A stretch of 44,243 nucleotides of DNA from Herpetosiphonaceae bacterium (GTDB lineage: Bacteria; Chloroflexota; Chloroflexia; Chloroflexales; Kallotenuaceae), in the NCBI GenBank assembly GCA_036374795.1, contig DASUTC010000270.1, forward strand, positions 1-44,243. Direction: 5' to 3'. Of this stretch, positions 7,766-16,356 are shown in pieces; within the stretch, counting starts at the first letter, position 1; the number at the start of each line of letters is the position of its first letter. The notes under the pieces were generated by a model, which searched no databases, was not told the DNA's origin, and saw only the letters and a program-made list of their open reading frames with translations. Both the position numbers and the translations under genes were made by a program.

Positions 7766-10700
7766 CTACTCAGTGACGCTCAGCACGCGCACTTCATTCG
7801 AGCCGATCGTAATGCCTTCCGAGCGGACGAGGACGTTGCCGAGCAGGATGCGGCCCGCAGCCGGAGCTGCTTTCGCCGTCACCACCGCCGGAGCGCTCCA
7901 GGTTGCGCCTGCCGGGCGGAGCGCGCTGGCATCCGTCACGGCAATGGTCCCAAACTTAGCGTTAGCGAACACGTCCAGGTAATCGTAGGCCGTGCTGCCA
8001 GCCGGAACCGCGTAGCCATCGATACGGATGGTGTAGGTACCCGACGGGTTGGCAATCGTCACCGCCTCCTCGGAGTCGCCGTCCGACGACTGGCCGAGCA
8101 CCACGCCATTCTTGAGGACGTACAGGTCGAGGTCAGCGTTCGCGTCGGACGGATTGCCGATGCGCGCGGTCAGCGAGGTCGAGCCTGCATCGACCGATAC
8201 CTGATACTCCTGGCGTCCACCGTTGGCGATCGTCGGGCGGGCAATCTGGGCACTGCCCAGGCTCGATCCTGCGGCGTTGCCGGTGAAGGCGCCAAACAGG
8301 TTGGTGAAGGTGTAGCTGCGGCTGACGCCTACGTTGACCTGCGCGCTCTCGATCACATCCGGGTTCGGCGAGACTGTCGCGCCCAGGATCGAGGCCGTCA
8401 GGGTGAAGGGCACCTCAGCGGCATCCGACGTACGGCGCGCATCGACCGTGACTTCCCACACACCCGCCTGCGGATTGGATGTCGTGCGGCTCGTCGCAAT
8501 GCATCCAGCGGCAGCGGCAGGGATGTAGCACGCCGTGCTCGCGTTCGAGTCGATGCCGACGCCGTACGGGTGCCAGCGCAGGAAGCGCGCCTGGCCGGTG
8601 CCAGCAGCACCCGATGGGCCAGAGAAGTCCACCTTGAAGGCAGGAGTGCCAGCCGGGATGCGGAAGAAGTAGCGCAGCGACTGATTGCGACCAACCGTGC
8701 CGGTCTTGGTGATGGTGTAGTTATTGTCGGCGCTGAAGCCCTCAGCCGCGATCACCACGTTCATCGTCTGGTAGTCGATACCGGTGGTCGAGGGATCATC
8801 CAGGTTCAGGATCGCGGCGTGCGAGCCTGCCGAGGCCGGATTGATCGTCACGAGCAGCTTGGCCGCTTTGTTCAGCGGCAGCGCGATCGAGCCAGCCGAG
8901 CTGAAGGTGCCGTCGTTGCCGAGCCAGCTCAGGTTGTAGGTGACGGGAGCCGAGCTACCCTTGGTGCGGGTAAAGGTGTACTCGCGGGTGTAGCTCTGCC
9001 CAATCGTCACGCCCTCGCGGTCGTAGATGCCCTGGCCGTAGCCCGGCGTGCGCAGGAAGCCGCTCAGCAGGGTGTTGACCGGCACCGACGAGGTGATCGC
9101 GGCGGTCTTGATGTTGGTCTTGAGCAGATCCCAGGCCGCGCTGACGTTCACTAGACCATTGCCCTGATCGAAGACCTGGAACCGGCTGGTGTCGAGCAAG
9201 CGAGCCGACGAGGTGAGCGCCTGGCGGAGCTGCGCGGGCTGCGCCTGCACACCTGCCTGCTTGGCCGCGCTGACCAGCAGCGCTGCCGCGCCTGCCGCCT
9301 GAGGTGCTGCCATCGACGTGCCGTTGAACATGGCATAGCCTGGAGGCAGAATGAAGGTGCCTGCAACCGGGCCGCCAAGCTGCCAGGTGGGAACCGTCGA
9401 GACGGCAGAGCCGGGCGCGACGATGTTGGGCTTGAAGCCGCCATCCTCACGCGGGCCGCGCGACGTGAAGTAGTGCAGGTTATCGTCGTAGGCCGAGTCG
9501 GAGCCGTAGTTGCGCTGCCATGTCGCCTTCGAGATGTACGAGCCGACGCTGAGCACGTTGCTGGCAACCGACGGATCGCCGATGGTGTTGATACCAGGGC
9601 CGCTGTTGCCCGCCGAGATGAACATCTGGACGTTGTACTGCTCGATCAGGCGGTTGTAGAGCGTGTTGCGCGCGCTGTTGCCGTCGTTGAGCGCGGGCAG
9701 GCCGCCGATCGACATGTTAATCACATCGACGTTGCCCTGCTTGGCAACCCAGGTCATGCCCTCGATCAGCGCGTGCGCCGTACAGCCGGAGATGAACAGA
9801 CAGACACGCACCGAAACCAGCTTCGCACCAGGAGCCGCGCCGCTCATCTCGCCGCCGAACATGCCGTTGGCCGCGACGATACCGGCGACGTGCGAGCCGT
9901 GCGCGCCCGAAACGATACCGATGTTGACGACCTTATTCTTGCCGTCGGTCTGGACCACGAACGGCATCGCCTCGCGCACTGCGGTCGCCGGATTATCCGT
10001 GCCGAAGGTGCCGATGTCGTTGCGCACGCGGTAGTCGGTCATCGCCTGGTCATCGGCAAAGCTGTTGTTCTGGTTGGTGTCAACATAGACATTGTTGCTG
10101 GCGGTATCCCACAGCACGGCGAAGATACCGCTGCTGCCGGTAGGATTGCCATCGCGGTTGACATCGCTGCCGACCTCGCCGCCGAGACGTGGATCGCGCT
10201 CGTTGAAGCGGCCGATGCGGTAGGAGGCATTGGCCGGTGCGGTGTAGGTCACGCCCTGATAGCTGAACGTGCTGCCGCTGACCTGATCCTGCATATTGAC
10301 CCAGGTCGCATCGTTGTCGGTGAAGGGATCGGTGTACGTGACCCAATCGACAACCTTGCGCTCGCCGGTGGTGGTGGTGCGCAGCGCAGGATGATCGAGG
10401 TCGATACCCGTATCAACGATGCCGACCGTCACGCCACGACCGTCCCAGTTGGGATTGGCGGTCATAAACTGCGCCGCGCCGATGTCGCCAATAGGCATGT
10501 AGGCGTTGATGCGGGGGGTGCTCGCGCCCGGAGCAGGCTGCGGCGTCACGGGAACAGCGCCCTCAGGCCGGGGATCGTCAAGCTGAATGACTTCGTCGAG
10601 GTCAGCCGCTTCCACGCCGTTCAACTGCGCGGCGGCCTGAGCCTGGGCGATAGGAACGTCGGCGCGAATATAGCTGATGTCGTCATCGCGGAAGCGCACG

Positions 10701-10942
10701 ACGCCGCCAAGACCGGCCAGGCCGCTCACAACCGTCTTGTTCGCGCCCGGCTGCGAGGCGATCAGCAGCGTGACCGTCGTCTTGCCTTGCGCCTGAGCTT
10801 CTTGAAGCAGCTCGCGGTTATGCATCGAAAACTGCGGCTTCTGTGATTGCTGAGCAGGGGCAGCGCCAGCAGGAAGGACCAGTGACAGCGCAAGAGCGCA
10901 TGCGGAGATTGAACCAAACAACCGCTTAAAGGGGGTAGACAT
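7766..10942 (-). CDS. Large secreted S8 serine protease with PPC-like C-terminal domain
   Basis: The protein has 1058 residues. A signal peptide covers residues 1-28 and a propeptide-like region follows to about 160. The S8 domain has D177 (GIVDTGIDLDHPAL), H348 (SGAHGSHVAG), oxyanion N446 (SAGNSGPG) and S543 (NGTSMAAPQAAG). About 170 residues separate Asp from His, against about 30-40 in simple subtilisins. This indicates an inserted domain, as in tripeptidyl-peptidase II-like S8 enzymes, and it includes a D/N-rich patch (DVNRDGNPTG) that could bind calcium. The last 350 residues are beta-rich, and the region from about 860 to 990 resembles a bacterial pre-peptidase C-terminal (PPC) domain. 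AGGAGG precedes the ATG. A consensus promoter lies about 260 bases upstream and an intrinsic terminator follows. Confidence 0.9.
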   Translation of the reverse strand: MSTPFKRLFGSISACALALSLVLPAGAAPAQQSQKPQFSMHNRELLQEAQAQGKTTVTLLIASQPGANKTVVSGLAGLGGVVRFRDDDISYIRADVPIAQAQAAAQLNGVEAADLDEVIQLDDPRPEGAVPVTPQPAPGASTPRINAYMPIGDIGAAQFMTANPNWDGRGVTVGIVDTGIDLDHPALRTTTTGERKVVDWVTYTDPFTDNDATWVNMQDQVSGSTFSYQGVTYTAPANASYRIGRFNERDPRLGGEVGSDVNRDGNPTGSSGIFAVLWDTASNNVYVDTNQNNSFADDQAMTDYRVRNDIGTFGTDNPATAVREAMPFVVQTDGKNKVVNIGIVSGAHGSHVAGIVAANGMFGGEMSGAAPGAKLVSVRVCLFISGCTAHALIEGMTWVAKQGNVDVINMSIGGLPALNDGNSARNTLYNRLIEQYNVQMFISAGNSGPGINTIGDPSVASNVLSVGSYISKATWQRNYGSDSAYDDNLHYFTSRGPREDGGFKPNIVAPGSAVSTVPTWQLGGPVAGTFILPPGYAMFNGTSMAAPQAAGAAALLVSAAKQAGVQAQPAQLRQALTSSARLLDTSRFQVFDQGNGLVNVSAAWDLLKTNIKTAAITSSVPVNTLLSGFLRTPGYGQGIYDREGVTIGQSYTREYTFTRTKGSSAPVTYNLSWLGNDGTFSSAGSIALPLNKAAKLLVTINPASAGSHAAILNLDDPSTTGIDYQTMNVVIAAEGFSADNNYTITKTGTVGRNQSLRYFFRIPAGTPAFKVDFSGPSGAAGTGQARFLRWHPYGVGIDSNASTACYIPAAAAGCIATSRTTSNPQAGVWEVTVDARRTSDAAEVPFTLTASILGATVSPNPDVIESAQVNVGVSRSYTFTNLFGAFTGNAAGSSLGSAQIARPTIANGGRQEYQVSVDAGSTSLTARIGNPSDANADLDLYVLKNGVVLGQSSDGDSEEAVTIANPSGTYTIRIDGYAVPAGSTAYDYLDVFANAKFGTIAVTDASALRPAGATWSAPAVVTAKAAPAAGRILLGNVLVRSEGITIGSNEVRVLSVTE

Positions 10943-11175
10943 GAAGGCTCCTCCTCAGGATAGCCAACTGAGAACCGAGATGGAATCCGATACCGAATAA
11001 GCCGATAGTGATGAGAGGTAAGACGATGACGGACTGATACGACAAGGCACGGAAACAACACCATTGATCAGTCGATCAAAGCGAGCGATCGAACGTAATC
11101 AAGCAGTACTGTTACTTATCAAATCAGTCGTAAGTTGTGTGTAAGGAAATTGACGATCCGGTCATGGGTTGTAGC

Positions 11176-11189
11176 GGTACTAAAGTACC
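11176..11189. promoter_or_regulatory. Operator-like palindrome GGTAC-TAAA-GTACC
   Basis: A perfect 5-bp inverted repeat with a 4-base spacer lies 17 bases downstream of the -10 box of the S8 protease promoter, near the first transcribed bases. The half-element TAAAGTACC (GGTACTTTA on the transcribed strand) recurs 13 bases after the -10 box of the propeller gene promoter (13449-13457). This suggests a shared regulator or initial-transcript element. Confidence 0.45.
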
Positions 11190-11206
11190 CGCGCTTGGAT
11201 GACCAA

Positions 11207-11234
11207 ATTATACCGAATGTCCGGCAAATGTCAA
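11207..11234 (-). promoter_or_regulatory. Consensus sigma-70 type promoter of the large S8 protease gene
   Basis: On the minus strand a perfect -35 box TTGACA (11234-11229), a 16-bp spacer and a perfect -10 box TATAAT (11212-11207) predict a start near 11200 and a leader of about 255 nt. The architecture is identical to the promoter at 13471-13498. Confidence 0.8.
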
Positions 11235-11271
11235 ATAGGATGCATACTCGACATTAACCAGTATAAATGTC

Positions 11272-11356
11272 TACTTCTTTTTAGAAAGAAGTATCTTCTC
11301 GCATCCCAAGGAGTACTCCTGCTCGACGTGACGCGGCTGAACACGCCACGTCGAGC
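11272..11356 (-). terminator. Hairpins following the propeller gene
   Basis: Three inverted repeats lie within 110 bases of the propeller gene stop (11381). They are 11347-11356 with 11321-11330 (10 bp, 16-nt loop), the 12-base palindrome AGGAGTACTCCT at 11309-11320, and 11285-11293 with 11272-11280 (9 bp, 4-nt loop). None has a long U-run on the minus strand. They are plausible transcript-end structures that also insulate the next promoter. Confidence 0.45.
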
Positions 11357-11380
11357 TTCAAGCTGCCGCCAGCCGCCGAG

Positions 11381-13072
11381 CTATGGCGTTGGGTCGGCAT
11401 ACGTGCCGCCAAAAATATCGCTATTGCCGAAGGTGGCAGGGCAGACGACCAGCGGCGCGGGTGCCGGGAGCGGGCTGCTGGTCAGGCGCGACTGGCGATA
11501 CTCGTTGATCGCCGCGCAGACCGCGGCCTCGCGCACATCGTTCCAGACCGCAGTGGCGTCGTCGCGCGTCGCAACCACGTAGTTGTAGTCGCCCAGGAAC
11601 TCAGAGGTCAGGCCGTTCGCGCTCGATCCGCGCGCATCGCCGATAGCACCCCGATGGAGCGTCGACCAGCCCGTCAGGCTGCTGCTGGCGTGACGGACTA
11701 CGCCCTGCATACGGCGCGGATCGCTGGTGTTGGTGCGCCACGGATCGAGGAAGGCCATATAGACCAGATAGACATCCTGGCCGTCAGGCGAGATCGCGAC
11801 GGCGGGGAAGTCTGGCCGATCGCTCGGCACCGCGCCATTCACCGGGTTGGACCAGCTCTCGCCGCGATCGTCGGAGTACTGGATCAGCGCCTCTTCATGG
11901 TTGAGGCCGTTGCGGGCATCCGGCCACGCCAGCACGATCCGATCGGTCGCGTCCGCGCCGGTCGGCGCGCCGTTGGCAATATCGACGCTGGGGAAGGATA
12001 TCGTACGCGCGCCAGCGATACCGTCGAAGGTAAAGCGGCCCTGCGCCGGATCGAACGCGCCAACATCGACGACGCGGGCTACAACCTGCGGACGCTCGAA
12101 GCGCTGGCCGCCGTCGAACGAGCGCGCCATGTACTGCACGCCGTCGCGCGTCTGGATCTCGGTGCCGATCCAGAAGACATAGACCACGCCCTCGCTGTCG
12201 GTGCGGATCGCGCAGCCCTGCCGTCCGCCGGTCTGGTTGGTGTTGGTCGCCGCCGAAAGCTGACGGGTATGCCAGGAATCGCCGCCGTCGGACGAGCGCG
12301 CGAAGAGCACCGGCTCTGGAGCGCCGCCCCGCCCGCTGCTGCGGAAGCCGACGTTGCAGACGTAGACGTTGCCGAAGTATGGGCTGGACGCGGCGTTATC
12401 GGCCCAGATCTGCTCCTTGTCGGAGAAGAGCGCCGCGTTTTGCTTCGTGACAATCACCGGATACATCCAGGCGTTCTTATTGCCCGCCGCCGCCGCCGCC
12501 GGATTATCGGTGCGCGAAACGGTGATCGCCTCGAAGCCCTTGAACGCGAATTCCTCGCGCTCGGCGCTAAAGTTGCTGGCAAGACTCGCGTAGTACAGCC
12601 GCGCGCCGTTGCTCCACGAGAACGAGCCGTCCGGGCCGGGGCGCGGCCCGAATGCCAGCGCGGGATCGCCATCGGATGCCAGGCCGCTCTCGTAGAACCA
12701 GGGCAGCGTGCCGATCGGCCCAACCATGGGCGTGCCCGTGCGCGCCGACCAGCCAGTGTAGGTCGGCTGGACCCAGGTCATGCCGCCATCCAGCGAGAAG
12801 TAAATTCCCGAAACACCGACGCCGTCGGTAAAGGGGCAGCTACTGCCATTGCAGGGAGCCAGATCGATATTGTCGTTAGCGCCTGCCGCCAGGATCATCG
12901 GATTAGCGGCGTTAACCGCAACCGCCGGCTCGTTTTGCTTGTTGCGTGGGAAGGGCGTTGAGGGGCTGCCTACTGAAACCTCGGTGTCGCCTGCGGCAAA
13001 CGCGGGCAGCGCCAGCGCCAGCAGCAGCAGCACCGCGATCGAACGCTTCAGGGCTGCGTGTGAGCGGTACAT
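11381..13072 (-). CDS. Exported sialidase-like beta-propeller protein with Asp-box repeats
   Basis: The protein has 563 residues. A Sec signal peptide occupies residues 1-26 ([13 protein letters not shown]). At least four Asp-box (BNR) motifs of the S-x-D-x-G-x-x-W type are visible: [24 protein letters not shown] and SDDRGESW. Each marks a turn in a propeller blade, as in sialidases and related glycosidases or adhesins. I do not see the sialidase RIP motif or a convincing catalytic Arg triad, so enzymatic activity is not claimed. It is most likely a secreted binding or hydrolytic protein. AAGGA precedes the ATG. It has its own consensus promoter and a leader of about 390 nt, and it shares promoter design with the neighbouring S8 protease. 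Confidence 0.8.
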   Translation of the reverse strand: MYRSHAALKRSIAVLLLLALALPAFAAGDTEVSVGSPSTPFPRNKQNEPAVAVNAANPMILAAGANDNIDLAPCNGSSCPFTDGVGVSGIYFSLDGGMTWVQPTYTGWSARTGTPMVGPIGTLPWFYESGLASDGDPALAFGPRPGPDGSFSWSNGARLYYASLASNFSAEREEFAFKGFEAITVSRTDNPAAAAAGNKNAWMYPVIVTKQNAALFSDKEQIWADNAASSPYFGNVYVCNVGFRSSGRGGAPEPVLFARSSDGGDSWHTRQLSAATNTNQTGGRQGCAIRTDSEGVVYVFWIGTEIQTRDGVQYMARSFDGGQRFERPQVVARVVDVGAFDPAQGRFTFDGIAGARTISFPSVDIANGAPTGADATDRIVLAWPDARNGLNHEEALIQYSDDRGESWSNPVNGAVPSDRPDFPAVAISPDGQDVYLVYMAFLDPWRTNTSDPRRMQGVVRHASSSLTGWSTLHRGAIGDARGSSANGLTSEFLGDYNYVVATRDDATAVWNDVREAAVCAAINEYRQSRLTSSPLPAPAPLVVCPATFGNSDIFGGTYADPTP

Positions 13073-13448
13073 AGGCTGTCCTTTCTCACTAAAAAACCAT
13101 ACACCCTCGACGTAAAACCCGTGAGCGATGCGGCGGAAGATCTCGCACGCTCACGTGATCGGCAGCGCTCGCGAGGCATCACCTCCTTGAGGAACTGGCC
13201 GCGCTGGGGCATAGATCGGGAACACCGCTTCCGCTGTCGTAGGCACATGCGGCGCGTCAGAGCATCATGCGATTAAACGGAATAGATGCCGATGAGCCGC
13301 CAACAGGAGATACGCCGTCTATAACTCCGAGCCTTCAGCGGAGCGGTACCGCATCTTTTAGGCGTGGTTGGAGCAGCACCGCTCCGTATTCAATCAGATT
13401 GATATGGGGTGGCATGTCTGGCGACCAGGGGGCATCGTAGGGCGGGAT

Positions 13449-13498
13449 TAAAGTACCAGATCTCTCTTCGATTATAGGCGCCTTAAACTGAATGTCAA
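13449..13498 (-). promoter_or_regulatory. Consensus promoter of the propeller gene with GGTACTTTA element
   Basis: On the minus strand, TTGACA (13498-13493), a 16-bp spacer and TATAAT (13476-13471) are perfect consensus boxes. GGTACTTTA (13457-13449) follows 13 bases after the -10 box. Boxes, spacer length and the downstream element all match the S8 protease promoter 2.3 kb away. Confidence 0.8.
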
Positions 13499-13642
13499 TA
13501 GAAGCATCGTCAAGATGCCCGAATGAACCTGCACGGCTATCACCAGCCTACACCCTATCCCGGCAGTGGCGATCCTGCGCTTGCCGGGCATATGTCCGTA
13601 ATACGTTCTACGCGCCTGTAGATTAATCGGCTACGAGTCTGC

Positions 13643-13648
13643 TATACT
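13643..13648 (+). promoter_or_regulatory. Extended -10 promoter of the LLM oxidoreductase gene
   Basis: TGCTATACT gives an extended -10 box (TG at 13640-13641, TATACT at 13643-13648). There is no good -35 box at 16-18 bases. It predicts a leader of about 205 nt. Confidence 0.4.
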
Positions 13649-13861
13649 GCTTAGCAAGCTGCCGATCGCACCACGGCAGACACCGACGGTCGCGCTAGAG
13701 CTTTACCCTTCCAGTCGGCCTATGCAGCGCGGCGTCGGTCTGCTATCACAGCCAAATTCCACAAGCACATCGCGTCGTCGCGCACCGCAATGCAATGCTG
13801 ATCAGCTCTGCACGTTCCGCGCGTTTCCTACGATCGATCTCATCTACACCAGGAGCAGCAT

Positions 13862-14722
13862 ATGCGTTACGCCATACATCTGCCGATCATCAGCGAGTAC
13901 AGCGATCCGCGTCTTCTCAGCGAACTAGCGCACGAGGCCGAGGCTGCGGGATGGGCCGGTGTTTTTGTCTGGGAGTCTCTCCCGCTCAATCCCGATCATG
14001 TCCCAGCCGTGACCGATCCCTGGATCGCGCTGGCCGCGATTGCGCTGCGTACCAGCCACATCAAGATCGGGCCGCTGGCGATAGCGCTCGATCACCGCCG
14101 CCCATGGAAAGTCGCGCGTGAAATCGTGGCGCTCGATCAGCTTTCGGGCGGGCGCCTGATCCTCGGCGTTGGGCTGGATCAATCAGGGCCAACAGACTCC
14201 GCGCAGTTGGGCGTAGCAGACGAAGCGCAGGCGCGCGCGAGCAAGCTCGATGAGGTGCTGGAGATCGTGTCGGGCCTGTGCAGCGGCGAGCCGTTCGGCT
14301 ACGACGGCGAACATTATCAGCTTCAGGAGATCGTCTTTTTGCCTCGGCCCGTCCAGCAGCGCATCCCGATCTGGGCAGCGGTAGACCAGGCCGACGCCGC
14401 CTCGCTGCGCCGAGCCGCCCGCTGGGACGGCGCGTACTATCTCGCCGAGGCCGACGCCCCAGACTCCACGATAGCCCGCCCCGCGTCGCCGGATGGTGTG
14501 CGGACAATGCTCGAACATATCGATGGGCAGCGCGCGAGAACCGCGCCCTACGATCTGGTGATCAGCCGCTCGCTCTGGCAGGAAGACGCGGCGACAGCCC
14601 AGGAGGCGGTAGCCGCGCTCGCGGCAGCCGGGGCTACCTGGATCGTTCAGGACGTGCTGCCCTGGGAGCTAACACCCGATCAGGCGCGTATGCTGATCCG
14701 GCGCGGGCCGCCAAAAGCATAG
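13862..14722 (+). CDS. LLM-class (luciferase-like) flavin/F420-dependent oxidoreductase
   Basis: This 286-residue protein has the bacterial-luciferase barrel. Landmarks are the N-terminal strand RYAIHLPI, AEAAGWAGVFVWE (about 31-43), DPWIALAAIALRTSHIKIGPLA, the DQLSGGRLILGVG segment (about 97-109) typical of the family, and YDGEHYQLQE (about 138-147). The family uses FMN or F420 to oxidise or reduce small molecules. The substrate cannot be read from the sequence. The start at 13862 follows AGGAG. The protein is slightly shorter than many relatives (about 300-340). A GAAC-rich tract separates it from folD. Confidence 0.85.
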   Translation: MRYAIHLPIISEYSDPRLLSELAHEAEAAGWAGVFVWESLPLNPDHVPAVTDPWIALAAIALRTSHIKIGPLAIALDHRRPWKVAREIVALDQLSGGRLILGVGLDQSGPTDSAQLGVADEAQARASKLDEVLEIVSGLCSGEPFGYDGEHYQLQEIVFLPRPVQQRIPIWAAVDQADAASLRRAARWDGAYYLAEADAPDSTIARPASPDGVRTMLEHIDGQRARTAPYDLVISRSLWQEDAATAQEAVAALAAAGATWIVQDVLPWELTPDQARMLIRRGPPKA

Positions 14723-14730
14723 CGGGGAGC

Positions 14731-14782
14731 GCAAGAACCAGGCACAAAGAACAAAAGATCAAAAGATCAAAGGAACAAAGGT
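14731..14782 (+). repeat. GAAC-rich tract 3' of the LLM oxidoreductase gene
   Basis: Units such as AAGAACC, AAAGAACAAAAG and GATCAAAAGATCAAAGG run on the plus strand, starting nine bases after the stop of the upstream plus-strand gene. The orientation obeys the same rule as every other tract in the window. Confidence 0.6.
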
Positions 14783-14874
14783 TGATCCCCTGTTTCTATT
14801 CATCGTCGCTTTTGACAGCGCCGCCGATTGTTCCTATCATGCTGACGATACGCTTGCAGGAACAGGGACTAACT

Positions 14875-15726
14875 ATGGCACTTATTCTCGACGGCACCGC
14901 TGTCGCCGCCGCACTCCGCGACGAGCTGCGCGCCGATAGAGAGCGGCTCGGCCAGCACAACCTCACGCCCCGGCTGGATGTGGTCCAGATCGCAGGCGAT
15001 GCCGCCTCCGACTGGTACGTTCGCGCGATCAGGCGCGCCTGCCAGCAGGTAGGGATTGCCTTTGAGCTCGTCCAGTTGCCCGCCGATGCCACGCAGCAGG
15101 CGCTCGTGGCGCAGATCCACGCGCTGAACGCGCAGCCGGAGACGCACGGCATCATCGTGCAGGTGCCGCTGCCCAAACACCTCAGCGCCGACGAAGTTAT
15201 CGCTGCGATCGATCCGAGCAAGGACGTGGACGGCCAGCATCCGCTGAGCCTGGGGCGGCTTGCGATGGGCCTGCCCGCGTTCGTGCCCAACACTCCGGCG
15301 GGCGGCATGGAGCTGCTGCGGCGCTACAACATTCCGATCGCAGGCAAACATGCGGTGGTGATCGGGCGCTCGAACATCGTCGGCAAGCCCATGGCGCTGC
15401 TGCTGCTTCAGGAGCATGCGACCGTCACGATCGGCCACTCGCGCACGCCCGATCTGGCCGCGATCTTGCGCGACGCCGACATCGTCGTCGTGGCGGTCGG
15501 CAAGCCCGGTATCGTCCACGGCTCGATGCTCAAGCCCGGCGCGGTGGTGATCGACTTCGGGATCAACGAGGTTGGGCCAAAGACGATCGTCGGCGACGTG
15601 GACTACGCGAGCGCCGTAGAGGTCGCGGGCGCGATCACACCGGTTCCGGGCGGCACCGGCCCTGTCACCAACATGATGCTGCTGCGGAACGTGATCAGCG
15701 CCGCAGAGCAGAGCTTGGGAATGTAG
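14875..15726 (+). CDS. folD: FolD-like methylenetetrahydrofolate dehydrogenase/cyclohydrolase, catalytic Lys replaced
   Basis: The protein has 283 residues, normal for FolD, which interconverts 5,10-methylene-, 5,10-methenyl- and 10-formyl-tetrahydrofolate with NADP. Conserved blocks are Y48 in WYVRAIRRACQQVG, VQVPLPKHLSADEVI, SKDVDGQHPLSLG, the NADP loop GRSNIVGKPMALLLLQEHA, HSRTPDL, VIDFGIN and PVPGGTGPVTNMML. The YxxxK motif, whose lysine is needed for cyclohydrolase activity, reads YVRAI here, so I52 replaces the catalytic Lys. PNTPAGG replaces the usual PCTPxG. The copy may be dehydrogenase-only or a paralogue with another role. The ATG at 14875 has AGGGA upstream. A 12-bp hairpin follows the stop. 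Confidence 0.85.
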   Translation: MALILDGTAVAAALRDELRADRERLGQHNLTPRLDVVQIAGDAASDWYVRAIRRACQQVGIAFELVQLPADATQQALVAQIHALNAQPETHGIIVQVPLPKHLSADEVIAAIDPSKDVDGQHPLSLGRLAMGLPAFVPNTPAGGMELLRRYNIPIAGKHAVVIGRSNIVGKPMALLLLQEHATVTIGHSRTPDLAAILRDADIVVVAVGKPGIVHGSMLKPGAVVIDFGINEVGPKTIVGDVDYASAVEVAGAITPVPGGTGPVTNMMLLRNVISAAEQSLGM

Positions 15727-15744
15727 CGCTAGACTATCGGATAA

Positions 15745-15782
15745 GTTGGACGGCGACAAAAAACTGCTCTTCGCCGTCCAAC
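15745..15782. terminator. Hairpin between folD and the STAS gene
   Basis: Bases 15745-15756 pair perfectly with 15771-15782 (12 bp, 14-nt loop), 18 bases after the folD stop. Downstream on the plus strand the sequence becomes T-rich because it runs into the reversed GAAC tract. The two genes converge, so the hairpin may serve both. Confidence 0.65.
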
Positions 15783-15792
15783 ACGTTACTTG

Positions 15793-15836
15793 ATAGTTGT
15801 TCTCTGTTCTTTGTTTGTTTCTTTGTTCTTTCGTCC
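15793..15836 (-). repeat. GAAC-rich tract 3' of the STAS gene
   Basis: On the minus strand the bases read as GAACAAAG/AACAAACAAAG units, beginning a few bases after the STAS stop (15843). On the plus strand it appears as TTGTTCTTTG. Confidence 0.6.
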
Positions 15837-15842
15837 CTCGGC

Positions 15843-16202
15843 CTAGCCGCTCAGCGCCGCGACGGCCTGCTCCTCAGTCTCGTAGATGTCGGCGTACTGC
15901 GAAAGCCCGACCATCCGAAAGATCTTCTGGAAATGCTCGTTGAGGCCGCTCATCGCCAGCTTTTGCCCATTCCGACCACAGCTCGTCACGATCCGAATCA
16001 GGATCGCGATGCCTGCGCTGTTGATGTAGTTGCTGTGATGAAAATTGAGCACAAGCTGCTGCGCGCCTGCCTCCGTCGCCCCGGTGTATGCCTCAGTAAT
16101 CTTGGCATCGGCGAACGTCGTCACATCGCCTTTGATGTCAATCACTGTTACATTGCCGTGGCGACGACTGGTTACTTCTAACGCATCCTCTAAAAAAGCC
16201 AT
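15843..16202 (-). CDS. STAS-domain anti-sigma factor antagonist
   Basis: The protein has 119 residues from the ATG at 16202, which has AAGGAG upstream; an in-frame codon six residues earlier is less likely. It is a single STAS domain of the SpoIIAA/RsbV type, which binds an anti-sigma factor kinase and is switched by serine phosphorylation. The phospho-site loop is YINSAGIAIL with S62. N61 stands where Asp is more common in D-S-S-G, and A63 replaces the second Ser. No anti-sigma kinase or sigma gene is adjacent, so its partner is elsewhere. It lies downstream of the acyl-CoA carboxylase gene's 3' end on the same strand. Confidence 0.87.
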   Translation of the reverse strand: MAFLEDALEVTSRRHGNVTVIDIKGDVTTFADAKITEAYTGATEAGAQQLVLNFHHSNYINSAGIAILIRIVTSCGRNGQKLAMSGLNEHFQKIFRMVGLSQYADIYETEEQAVAALSG

Positions 16203-16356
16203 AGTGGCTCCTTGCCTCAAGCGTCTTCGTCGTCGTCATGGCGGCACGATCATGCGGTTTCCCGCGCGTGCCTGCCGCCCGATTGACAGCGTAACCTCAT
16301 CCGCACCTCACGACCACGGCTCTGCGGCGCTGATCGTCGCTTGTAGCCGCGAGCGA

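Larger units (their letters stand above)
10943..11380. other. Leader of the S8 protease gene plus 3' region of the propeller gene
   Basis: No gene is seen. From right to left it holds hairpins following the propeller gene (11272-11356), a perfect TTGACA/TATAAT promoter reading leftward (11207-11234), a palindrome at the start of the transcript (11176-11189), and a leader of about 255 nt. The leader is A/T-richer than the surroundings. I could not recognise a known riboswitch in it. Confidence 0.6.
13073..13861. other. Divergent intergenic region between propeller gene and LLM oxidoreductase
   Basis: No gene is supported. The left part (13073-13464) is the long leader of the propeller gene. 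It contains an internal AAGGAGGTG followed at once by ATG, but the reading frame behind it has no protein-like sequence. The right part carries the promoter of the LLM gene and a leader of about 205 nt. I recognise no riboswitch in either leader. Confidence 0.5.

Noticed and set aside
6090-7982. Long plus-strand ORF over the S8 protease
   Set aside because: Antisense shadow of a clear subtilase with intact triad; no recognisable protein sequence.
9473-10846. 457-residue plus-strand ORF opposite the large S8 protease
   Set aside because: Antisense shadow; composition is typical of GC-skewed reverse frames.
13048-13248. Leader ORF with AAGGAGGTG-ATG before the propeller gene
   Set aside because: The Shine-Dalgarno touches the ATG, the translation is R-rich and without homology, and it overlaps the propeller start, so it is probably chance.
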